Below are positions 40,870-52,400 of a stretch of 64,000 nt of DNA, in pieces; the stretch's first letter is position 1; each line of letters begins with the position of its first letter. Source of the stretch: Cydia pomonella (Eukaryota; Arthropoda; Insecta; Lepidoptera; Tortricidae). A program made the position numbers and the translations under genes. Under the pieces are notes generated by a model that saw only the letters and a list, made by a program, of their open reading frames with translations, searched no databases and was not told the DNA's origin. The DNA is taken from positions 6,957,451-7,021,450 of the forward strand of contig NC_084728.1 in the NCBI RefSeq assembly GCF_033807575.1, given 5' to 3'.

Positions 40870-41608
40870 AATTGCTGTGCCCTTACAGGGTCTGTATTCA
40901 ATGTAATATATGAGCAATAAAGATGTTCTATAGTCTAGCAAACCCGTTACTTAACAATTGCATCCGGTTTGTCTTTGGACTCCGAAAATACGACCATATC
41001 TCCGCTTATCGCAAAAAACTTAACTGGCTCCCTATTCGTGAACGTGGATCCTTGCGTATTCTCTGCACTTTGTTTACAATTTTATTTGATTCTTCAGCGC
41101 CTGATTACCTTCGTTCCAAATTCAAATTTGTTACTCCGCGCCCCGGCACCGATCTCCGAACCTCCCGTAGCCCTCAACTTATTGTCCCTCGACATCGTAC
41201 AGGTTTCTTGTCGAATTCCTTCAACATTCAGGCAATCCGGCTGTGGAAATGTGGAATGATCTTCCTCTCTCTATGAGACAAGCCCAGAACAAATTCTCCT
41301 TCAAGCGCATGTTGCGCAAGCATCTGTTTGACAGGGTTCAAAGATCGTCTTCATGATGTTTCACAATGGATATATATTAATATATGTATGTATATTTATG
41401 TATCATATTAATTATGCACGTATAATTTTATATAATTTTGTGATATTTTTTTGTCATTTTACTCTGTATTCTGACCCTGAACCAATTAGGATCTTTCGGT
41501 TTGACTCATGGTTGACTGGTAGGGAATGCCTTCTGGCATTAAGTTCGCCATTTGTACTCTTCATGTATTGTGCAATAAAGTTTAAATAAAATAATAATAA
41601 AAATAAAC
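40870..41608 (+). mobile_element. 5'-truncated Jockey/CR1-like LINE
   Basis: A 3'-end tag (GCTGTGCCCTTACAGGGTC) at 40873 is followed by a C-terminal polymerase frame from 40923: CIRFVFGLRKYDHISAYRKK, LNWLPIRERGSLRIL, DLRTSRSPQLIVPRHRTGF. A one-base frameshift near 41265 breaks it. The other frame continues with QNKFSFKRMLRKHLFDRVQ and stops. The 3' UTR ends TGTGCAATAAAGTTTAAATA with an A-rich tail. Confidence 0.8.
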
Positions 41609-43384
41609 CCAATTTGTCAGTAAATAATAACAAAATATACCTACTATACTCGACCGTTTCTTTTGGGTGCTAATACTAACGTAAGACAAAGTCAGTATGA
41701 TTCTCTCTGTTTATGTTTGAAATGAGACAGTCCCTAGCCAGCTATAAAATACACAGAGCGAGGAAATCGATTCAAATTTAACTATTTGTTATGGTTTTGA
41801 TATGAGATAAAACCTTCACGATCGTCTCAGTGATTGGCAGGCATCTCACGCACGACGTTCACTTCTTTTGGCATGTACCAATCACAGTGCGATCTTTAGG
41901 TACCCTCTGAACGCTTTCTGTCATAAACACAGACATCATTCAAACGCCAAAATTCCGGGCACAAGGGAGCTAATGTAAACCTTACTTGAAAGTGTGAAGG
42001 TTACTTTGACAGCGTCCGCCATAACACCTATAGTTGTCCTTGGCGCTGTGGGCATGACTAGTTACGATGCCTTTAGGTGTTCTTGGCGTTCAAAAGGTTG
42101 GTCGTGTCAAAATAAGACCAAAACGTACAAAGTTGATAAATCAGTAGGGCTAATATGGTCGGCTCTTTATCATTTGTCACCATGTCTGTCGCGTTCTAAC
42201 AATGTAAGCGTGAAAGTGACGGGCACAGTATGTATGTATGTATATACTTTATTGTACATAGAAATAAAAACACGAAAAACACAGTTACAGAGTAAATTAA
42301 ATACAACAAAGGCGAACTTATTCTTGTATGGGATCTCTTCCAGTTAACCTTTGAGGAAATGAGTAAAACAGAAGTAACGGTGAATGAATGACAAACACAA
42401 ACAAAAGTGTACAATCACTGAAATTAATGAAATGCACGTTTTGAATACACATTGATACAAATATACATAGATAGAAAAATAACCATAAAATAATGCATAC
42501 ATATATATATAAATAAAAATAAATAAATATTCAATATATAATATAAATAAATACAACATGGTTCCATTTTATCACAGTGACAAGTGATAAAATGGAACCA
42601 TGCTGCCAACGCTAGAATCGGGCTCATGAAGCCATAATTAAAACACGATGTAAATTATAACCTTTTTATTTATCACTCTCATAAATAGCACCACAATTTT
42701 TGGCCAATTTAAAATACAATAATTTATTTAAAGGCAATAATCGAATTTTAACTGTCGTGAGACATACTAACATTAAACTAATTATACGGTTTAAACTCAC
42801 GTGTGTTTGAGATGGAAGACTTAGGCTCTCCGAAAGTGTTTAAACCGTAAAATTAGAGTAATTTATTTGATAATTTGTCATATTAACACTTATTACAAAA
42901 TAAGACAAAATCTATAAATTGATTACCAAACTTAAAACGAGTCTTTCTATTAACAAGTATTTACAATAAAATTATATTGACTTATAATCTATAAAATTGA
43001 GTACAAAAATTACACCGTTTGTACTGTATTTTCTAACATTACGTTCGTATTTATAAGTAAAATTACAACAATTTAAGATATGTATGGTTTCTTCATATTA
43101 CAAATAGAATGATTTGACAGCATTTATATTTTATTTATTCGATATTCTTTATTAGTTATAATTTATTGTACAAAAACATGAAAATTTTACAAAATGCCGG
43201 ACTTCATTCGAAATGGCATTGTCCACGAATCAAACTCATTATTCTCATTAATCATATTCGTATAATTCCAATACTGACTTTTGGTCCATTGTCATAAACT
43301 GCTTTAGAATTTACTTATATTGCTACATATAATATATTATTTATTACCTACATAATACAAATTTTACAAAGTTTTTGGTCCCAT
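41609..43384. other. intergenic; repeat with AT-rich tail and a hairpin
   Basis: 42220-42400 includes TTTATTGTACATAGAAATAA and GGATCTCTTCCAGTTAACC, a common lepidopteran repeat end. 42558-42602 is a hairpin (ATGGTTCCATTTTATCAC and its complement). GGTTTAAAC/GTTTAAACC mirror each other at 42787-42850. I see no gene. Confidence 0.5.
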
Positions 43385-43390
43385 TTTATT
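43385..43390 (-). terminator. poly(A) signal of cysteine dioxygenase
   Basis: Minus-strand AATAAA, about 50 bases beyond the stop codon at 43441-43439. Confidence 0.6.
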
Positions 43391-43438
43391 CTTTGTTCCA
43401 ATTAATGTAGGTATATTGTTATATTCCTATATTGTTCT

Positions 43439-46400
43439 TTAGTTCTGGCTGTCTGCACATTCGTTGGCCTCCATCACCTAAAAAATATGTACATTGATTA
43501 GTAAAGAGTAATAGCAAAATTAATGAACAAACCCGCAAGAAAACGATTTCATTTATAGGTAAAAAACTTAAGTAAGTTACCTGTTGTATGTAGTTGTGAC
43601 GTGTTCGAATAGACAATACATGTTTAAAAGACACAAACAAACAAAACAAATTGCTATTCGAACACGTCACAACTACAGTATACAACAGGTGACTTAAGTT
43701 TTTTACCTATACTGCCATTTGACGTTCAGTTTATCTTTTAATTACTTTGTTAGAAATAAATTAATACATATAGCAGGTCAAACAACTTTGCCAGTAGAAA
43801 AAGGCGCGAAATTCTAACTGTCTATGGAACAATAATATTTTGCGCCTACATTTTTTAAATTTGCCGTTTCTTTTTGTCTGTTTTATAGTTTCGCCATGTC
43901 CGTCTGTTTGTCTGTCTGTCCGAGGCTTTGCTCCGTGGTCGTTAGTGCTAGAAAGATGGAAACGGTGATGAGTTTCCCGGTCCGAGAATCAAACACGCGA
44001 CAGCTGTCGAAGGGAGGGCAGTACAGGCGGAGGGAGAGAGAGACAGAGAGAGAGAGGACTTACCCGTTTCACTTTCTTCCCATTGATAGACCAGAAGGTG
44101 GTGGTAACGGTAGTAGGCTTCCCTGTCCGGGAATCAAACACGCGACAGGTGTCGAAGGGCGGGCAGTACAGGTGGAGGGACACGGCGCTGTCAGCGTGTG
44201 AGGGGTTCTCTACCCGGTGGAGGCCTAGGGCGTCTGGAAATTTAATGTGATTCATTATTAACCGACTTCATACTATTTCTTCCTAGCGTTTGTCCCGGCT
44301 CATGATAGCTTGGGGTTCGCATTGGCAACTAAAAAAAATGGACAAAACTAGTTTTTACGAAAGTGACTGCCATCTGATCTTCCAACCCAGAGTGGAAACT
44401 AGGCCATAAGGCCTAGTCCGGTTTCCTCGAGAGGTTTTTCTTCTGCGAGGTCCCTAGCGATTTTTGGTTGTCACTGTTTGGCCGTTTTACTTTATTTTAT
44501 ACTATGTCGGTGGCAAACAAGCATACAGCTCGCCTGATGGTGAGCAAGCTCCGTAGTCTATGTACGCCTGCAACTCCAGAGGAGTTACATGCGCGTTGCC
44601 GACCCTAATACTCCGCACCCTCGTTGAGCTCTGGCAACTTACTCACCGGCAGGAACACAACACTATGAGTAGGTAGGGTCTAGTGTTATTTGGCTGCGGT
44701 TTTCTGTAAGGTGAAGGTACTTCCCCAGTCGGGTTCTGCTCTAGATCTGGAATAACATCCGCTGTGCTGTGTCCCTAATACACAAAGCGAGATGACATTC
44801 ACAATACCCATACTCCTCTTTTGGACGTAGTTTAATGACGTACCCGGGGTCCAAAGTCTTCCAACCCTGAGGGGAAAGTAGACCTTATAGGGATTAGTCC
44901 GGCTTCCTTACGACGTTTCCCTTCGCCAAGGCTCCGACCCTATTTTCCTATTAATTGTCACTGTGACGGTACTACCCAATTTATCTGGTTATGTATGGGG
45001 AAGTACCTCCACCTTACAGAAAACCGTAGCCAAATAAAACTAGACCCTACTCATAGTACTGTGTTCCTGCCGGTGAGTAAGGATGCCGGAGCTTAATGAG
45101 GGTGCGGAGTGTTAAGGTAGGCACCGTGCATATAACTCCTCTGGACTTGCAGGCGTCCATAGGCTACGGAGACTGCTTACCACCAGGCGGGCCGTATGCT
45201 TGTTTGCCACCGACGTGTAGCATTAAAAAAGTGACATATCGGTTGGACAAATTGAGGATTTAGTAACTGCATGGGCAATAAAAAAAGGGTTAATAGCCGT
45301 TAAAGTTCTTAGAGTCAGAACAAGCTAAGTTGGCAGTGATTTTGATAGCGCAGACCGTGAAAAGGTTAAGTAAACATTGCAATTTCATAGGAGTTTGACG
45401 TTTAAAATAACACTTGCGCAGTCTGTGCTAATTGCTGTCTGTGCTGTGTGTAATTGTGTGTGTGAATGTAGGCTTCATAACGGTTTAGCAACACCTACTT
45501 TTTCGATTAACTTCTCTATTTCCGCTACCCAAAGGTTGTCTGGAAGAGATCGCTCTTTAGCGATAAGACCGCCTGTTGTCTGCCTGTATATTTAATCAAT
45601 TGTTTATTTTCTTGTATCTTTTAAACTGATGTGGTCCAATAAAGAGTATTCCATCTATCTATCTATCTGTGCTATCAACATCGCTGCTAACTTAGCTTGG
45701 CCTGACTCTACCCATTATTATTGACTAAAACGAGACTTAATCGCGTAAAATTAAGTTTTTAAATTAACTTCCGACGTTTCGAGGACAGCGTTGTCCCCGT
45801 GTTCTCGGAGAAGACTGGCTAAACTTGACATCAATATATTCTAGCCGCGCGAGGTTTCTGAACTACCCGCAATTGGTCTTGTTTACCAACTTGAACGTTT
45901 TGCGCACTAGGGATGTCACCCAGTCGACACACAACACTCACGATGTTTGGCTTTTCAATCGGTGATATTTTGTTTTTGCTCAGGTACAGTCAGCTGCAGA
46001 GAAAAGTGACCCCCCTGCATAGAAGTTGGTATGCAAAGGAGCTAAGCGAATATTATTTCTGACTGTGCATTTGCTAATTACTGGATTACATGTCACTCTA
46101 AAACCATTTTCCACCAACTATCATCATCATTCGCTTGCCCTTATCCCATTCATTTGGGGTCGGCGCAGCATGTCTTTTCCTTCCATATCTTTCTGTCACC
46201 CGTCATCTCATCGTTCACTCGAGTTTGTTTCATGTCATCTCTCACACAATCCATCCACCGTTTCCTAGGTTTTCCTCTGCCGTTCCATCCCTCCACATTC
46301 ATTCGTCCACCACCCACCATACCATTTTCCACCAACCATCTTCATCTAATTGTATGCGACTAAGTCCCGTTTTGTCAGTAATAATTACTAAAAATCGTGA

Positions 46401-49400
46401 AAATTTAATCCAAACTTCTTACCGTTGATATAACATACATCATTCAGCGACAGCCTGGCTCTCCCAATCTCTTTCATGTCGCCCGCATCATATACGCCAT
46501 CTTCTTCACACAGGCAGCCATCTTGATCCTCCATTTTATCGCAGCAGCTCTTGTTTTTGAGCTTCTTTAGGACTTCGGGCTGAACGTGTTCCGGCCAGTC
46601 GTATCTGTAAAGTGTGGTTTCAATTTTAGGCAAGTTATTAAATAGAATAGTGAGGTAAAGTCTAAGAAAAAACCTATTTTGATAGCCGAAACAGAGGGCG
46701 CTGTACTGCGCCATATGTGTTTTGGTCACTGAATTTGTTGGCACGTGGTCGGATGTCGGAAAATCTTGAGGGAGTCGGAGACAAACGTGTGCTTCGTATC
46801 GTATCGAATTTGGAAAGTAAAATAAGTACAACCAAATTCTCTAGCCTAAATCAGTTACTAATTGATGACAGCGCCACCTATGGACTGCCTATGGAACTAC
46901 GTACCCTTATTGGATGCCTATAATATCGATTATCGATAAGCCATCTAGGGCTCGATCTAGTATAATAGGTATAGGGTTCGATCAAGGGCCAGATAGATAA
47001 CTTGTGAAGTTAACAGAATTGTCAAACGTCAATTTTTAACATTCCAAGTTACCTCATAATGTTTTAAAACGACATTCTGATGGACTTCCACTTCGAGCGC
47101 CATCTTGAGAGTTATCCTCGTGATTAATTCCTTTGTTTTTTTTCTCATTAATATTGTTTAAAGTGTAATATCGAATATCGATAGCTTCTTATACAGTAAA
47201 CTAATTTGGTAGTGTGCAGTGAATGGAGTATTCATCTTGAAACGCGTTTAACCACCATTTTGGAGTCAACGGCCGGTATTCCACGTGCTACTTGTAAAGT
47301 CCAGCAGATCAGCAAAATCACTGTCTTGTACTAACCGTACAATTTTAGTCGTATTTAAAGCTCCTAATACCTTGATACCGGCAAAGTACTCCCAGTGGAC
47401 TGAAGCCATAATTTTAAAAGAATGAATGAACGACACTGAAATAACACGAAATTTGACAAACCAGTTTTCGTTGCAAACAATTCTTATATATTCATGATAT
47501 ATTTTCATTGTTTTCTAAATCTTCTTGGTACAATATTGTTTCTAAACTAAAAGTATTTCACTAATTGTTTAGTGTCATTTGTGAATATATTTTTTTTAAT
47601 ACCACGACGGTGGCATACAAGCATACGGCCCGCCTGATGGTAAGCAGTCACCGCAGCCTATGGACGCCTGCAACTCCAGAGGTGTTACATGCGTGTTGCC
47701 GACCCTTTAAAAACCTGTACACTCCTTTTCTGAAGAACCCTTGTTTCATTGCAGCTTAATTTCATTTTAACCATTTACCAAAATTTGTATGTTTCAAAAC
47801 GGAACATATACTGCCCGATTCGAACTTTAAAATACATCAAACATTTGCTAAAGATACGATATTGATCAAACAACCAAAACCATACTTAATACTAGATTCA
47901 TGGAACCAAAACTGACAAAGAAAAAAATGTTGAAAGAAGAAAGAAAGATGTGTCACGCCGAGCTTCTTGCCGGTCCATATTGGGATACCCTCTTCTAATT
48001 GAGGGGGGATTTAAATCTTCTCGGGTCAGAAATGTAGGGTTAGAGCCGGTGTAGTTTTATTTGACGTTCATAAGCGCATTGTAATATGCCTACTTGAATA
48101 ATAAACTATCTTTATCTTTAAAGGAAATCTTTGGTTCACGAAACGCCGTATTTCATGACCTGCAACTACGATTGTTCCTTTGCTCTATGTATAGCTATAG
48201 GCGTAAGTACCTGGGCGACCGAGCTTTGCTCGGTTATAACTATTTATTGTAATATGGTGGTGTATAGGTAATAATCTTAACTAAATTTTTTTACTAATTT
48301 AAACTAGTCTAAAACAATAAAAATTTAAAAATTATATATAAACTTGAACATATAAAAAAAAAACAAAAGTTAGTCACCGGGCGAGATTCGAACCCGTAAC
48401 ACTCGTTTAGCAGTCCGCGTCTTAACCCGCTGGACCAGACGGACAGTGGCTGGCAACACGAAATTAGCGACCATATTCTGCGTCGAAAGAAAAATGCATG
48501 AAAACTCGAAAACACGCGTTAACCAAACATAAGATTAATCTAGATAGATTGTATACCCCCAAAAACCCCCATATACCAAATTTCAGCGAAATCGTTAGAG
48601 CCGTTTCCGAGATCACAGAAATATAAATATATATATATATACAAGAATTGCTCGTTTAAAGGTATAAGATATAATCAATCTTTGCACATCCTGGCAGAGT
48701 ACCCTTGCCTAATACGCACTCGTGACTCAATCCTGGGCACACACATATTACGCCCGGGATGTTAAGGTCTCTCGAGATCAAGATCCTGCAGCTGTTTGAA
48801 GTTGCAGGATCTTGATCTCGAGAGACCTTTAATGTAGCTTTCATGCAGATGCAGAATTTTTAATGTAGCTTTCAATAAAATATTAATTTGATGTTTACGT
48901 AACATATCTACTCATAAATGTAGCACAATATATTTAACATTCTTCAGATAAGGAAGAGCGGTACCTCCTGGCAAAAGCTATATTAAAGCTTAAAAGGAGG
49001 TTCCAATCACTAACTTTAAGATGATTATTGTGAAAGTAGGTAAAATAAACATTTTTGATTTTTTGTTTTTTTTTTTGATTTTGAGTTGCAGGCTTGGATC
49101 GAGAGTTACAGTAGGTGGCGATCACAATAGATCAGGAATGGTCGCAGTGATATATAGGCTGTAGAGCCTTACATAGCCCCTGACAAAGAAGAAGAAGAAG
49201 AATGTAATCACAGTTTAAGAACTTGATATAGTACCCGTTGTATTAGCCCTTTTTAACCGACTTCATAAACGAGGAGCTTCTCAATACGTCGGGTTCTTTT
49301 TACAAGCTTTTATTTAACTTGCAATGTATGTAACGAAGTATGTTTGTACGGGTTAAATCTTGCAAGTTAAATTTGATTTAATTCCCGGTTTCCGATGAAG

Positions 49401-52400
49401 CTGAAACTATGCAGGCATAGAAGGCGGGAATATTATATAATATATGGTACCACTGTGCTGATCTGATGACGGAGACAGGAAGTGGCTCTGTAATAAAACA
49501 GCGCAACCTAATTCAGTTTGGGGTTGTTAAAATTGTCTTGATGAGTATTAGCCTGCCTGTTGATAGAAAAGTACAGTCAGCGATAAAAGCTTGTATTAAA
49601 AATGAATTTTTTGCCAAAAAGTAAAGACTTTGCTTATTGAGCTTACTGTGGGACTTAGTCTATTTGTGTAATAATGTCCTACAATATTCATTAAAAAAAC
49701 CGGCCAAGAGCATGTCGGGCCACGCTCAGTGTAGGGTTCCGTAGTTACTCTTCCGTCACAATAAGCTAAACTGGAGCTTAAAGTATAGTAAATTGTTAAC
49801 CAAGGGATGAAACGGTACCTTTCACCCGAGTTAAACAAATAGGCAAATTTGCATAATCAGTACCTAATTAAAGTAAGTCTTTTTACTATGAAGGGAAAAC
49901 TTTTTGCGATAACTCAAAAACAGCTAAACGGATCATTTCCGCTATAGTTTTCATTTAATGTTTTTCTTAAGCTCTACTTCCACGATTTTTTTCATATTTT
50001 TTGGACCTATGGTTCAAAAATTAGAGGGGGGGGGGGACACATTTTTTTTTCTTTCGGAGAGATTATCTCCGAATATATTCACTTTATCAAAAAATGTTTC
50101 TTGAAAACCCCTATTAGTTTTGAAAGACCTTTCCAACGATACCCCACACTCTAGGGTTGAAGCGAAAAAAAAATTTCACCCCCACTTTACGTGTAGGGGA
50201 GGTACCCTAAAAAAAAAAAAAAAATTCAGATTTTATTGTACGACTTTGTCGGCTTTATTGATTTATATATCCATGCCAAATTTCAGCTTTCTAGCACTAA
50301 CGACCACGGAGCAAAGCCTCGGACAGACAGACAGACAGACGGACATGGCGAAACTATAAGGGTTCCGTTTTATGCCATTTGGCTACGGAACCCTAAAAAA
50401 AGAAGAAACGAAAGTAATTTATGTTAGATTGCCAATTTCACAAATATAACTGAATCAATTTGTAAAATAGTTATGTACTCGTATTTACGATACAAGTGCG
50501 AAAAATAGGAAGTTCGTAACGTGTGGCGATAAATTAAAACACGACCGAAAGGAGTGTTTTAAATCGACACGAGTTGTTTATAATTTAATATATTTGTTTA
50601 TGTTTAAAATTGTCTAATTTGATTAATTTAAAAGCCGTTTAAAATATTTTTACATAATTTTCAATCGTGGCTGAATGCCTAGGTCTGTGCCTTCGATGCC
50701 TAAACTGTCAAGAAATTACAAAATGGCGGACGAATGTTTGATATGACACCGTATTTAAGAATTGTGTGTAAGAATATTGCAAACTCTGGTCTTTAATTTC
50801 CTTCAACCTGCGGCTGTCGGGAATTACCACCCACGTATCCAAAGTTTCACTTACCCTCGTTGCACAATGTACTATTTTTGGTTTGAAACTTTACAGTTGA
50901 TCCTATTATCGCACTATTAAAATATAGTTCGTGTCATTGACGATGACGCGCAGATTTGGGAATTTCAATAACATATATGACAATACAATTCAAGGCACCT
51001 GTCTTCGTGAATGGTACGATCTCTACTGTTAGAAATAGTGGGAGCTCTCAAATATTTTATACTTAGTGATTTCGGTTGGAGTAGTTCTATAATATGGAAT
51101 AGTTCTATAATCTGGAATAGTTCTATAGTATAATATGGAATAGTTATATTATATTTATATCGAATAGTTCTATTATATGGAATAGTTCTATAATATGGAA
51201 TAGTTGAATCATATATAGTCTCGGTTACAAATTCATTTACTTTAAAAGACACTGCACCTACTTAATCTTTCTGGTTTAACCCATTGGTTGACTGGTAGAG
51301 AATGCCTTAAGGCATTAAGTCCGCCATTTGTACCTTCATGTATTGTGCAATAAAGATTAAATAAATAAATAAATAGTTCTATAATCTGGAATAGTTCTAT
51401 AGTATAATATGGAATAGTTATATTATATCGAATAGTTCTATTATATGGAATAGTTCTATAATATGGATTAGCTCTGAAGTGGAACTCCTATATAATGAAT
51501 ACCTTAAAACTATGACACTTAAAATAATTTCGTAAAGTCGGTTCTTTATTTTTGTTAAAACTTAAAAGATTGAGACAAGCTGAAATGGAATTGGGCGGGA
51601 CATGTTGCCAGGCAGAGTGATGGCAGGTGGATCAAAATGTTGACGGATTGGTGGCCGCTTTCGGAAAGAAGCGTCTGGCGTCCGTGGGCTCGTTGGGTGG
51701 ATGACATTCGAAAAACGCGACACTTCTGGATGCGACTAGCCCAGGACCGGGATAAGTGGTGTACACCAAGAGAGGCCTATGCTCAACAGTGGGCGACTGG
51801 AGACTAAAATGATGATATGCAACGAAGGGGGTTAGTGAAATTTTGGATACGAGGGTGGAATTAAAGACCAGAGTTCGCAATATTCTCACCAATATTAAAA
51901 ATTATGTAAAAATATTTTAAACGGCTGTTAAATTAATCAAATTAAACAGTTTTAAACATAAACAAAAATATTCAATTTTAACCGTCAGTATTTTAAAAGT
52001 AAAACTCATTTATGTTACTTGGTTTGTATGAATAAGTGACTGATTAAAAAAAATGTTTTTTTTTTTCACAATCCATAACTCCTGGCAAGGAACAGGGAAC
52101 AATATAGGCCTTTGTCCTTCAGTACACCTGCATGAAATAAGATCTTTTTCGAGCAAGTGTGATTAAGAAGAAGTGACTAATAAAAATAAGGTATAACTCC
52201 CTCGGGAGTTACAGCTATTTTTCACAATCCATAACTCCCGGGGGAACAATATAGGCCTTTGTCCTTCAGTACACCTGCATGAAATAAGATCTTTTACAAG
52301 CAAGTGTGATGAAAAAGACTGACCTTTTAGATAAATCGCGAATGTTTCAACGGATCACATATAGCAATAACGAACATTGACCGTGTCACTATCTCGTATT

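Larger units (their letters stand above)
50581..51975. repeat. fold-back unit with long imperfect arms (50581-50890, 51821-51975)
   Basis: TTTGTTTATGTTTAAAATTG, AAAGCCGTTTAAAATATTTT and AACTCTGGTCTTTAATTTCC at the left are mirrored at the right by CAGTTTTAAACATAAACAAA, AAAATATTTTAAACGGCTGT and GGAATTAAAGACCAGAGTTC. The left arm has an extra segment of about 130 bases. LINE pieces lie between the arms. Confidence 0.7.

Noticed and set aside
43896..44255. Plus and minus frames around the GAGAGAGA tract taken as one protein
   Set aside because: The minus frame joins a real cysteine dioxygenase exon, an intron and a partial exon copy; the plus frame is its shadow.
46135..46428. 97-codon plus-strand frame rich in His, Ser and Phe
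   Set aside because: It is antisense to the RTE-like LINE C-terminus (GRGKPRKRWMD...ADPK).
46924..47190. Promoter with DRE-like TATCGAT motifs
   Set aside because: ATATCGATTATCGATAA is striking, but there is no gene start nearby on either strand, and the motif pairs with a similar ATCGAATATCGATAG at 47170, more like a repeat.
47266..47508. 80-codon minus-strand frame with an internal ATG in fair context (ASVHWEYFAGIKVLG)
   Set aside because: No domain, splice partner or repeat match that I recognise; length is within chance for the region. It could be a scrap of an unknown element, so a database search would be worthwhile.
48366..48450. tRNA-Ser-like gene on the minus strand
   Set aside because: The head has A and B boxes and a GCT-like loop but no paired acceptor stem, and it runs into a repeat body. 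It is a SINE head.
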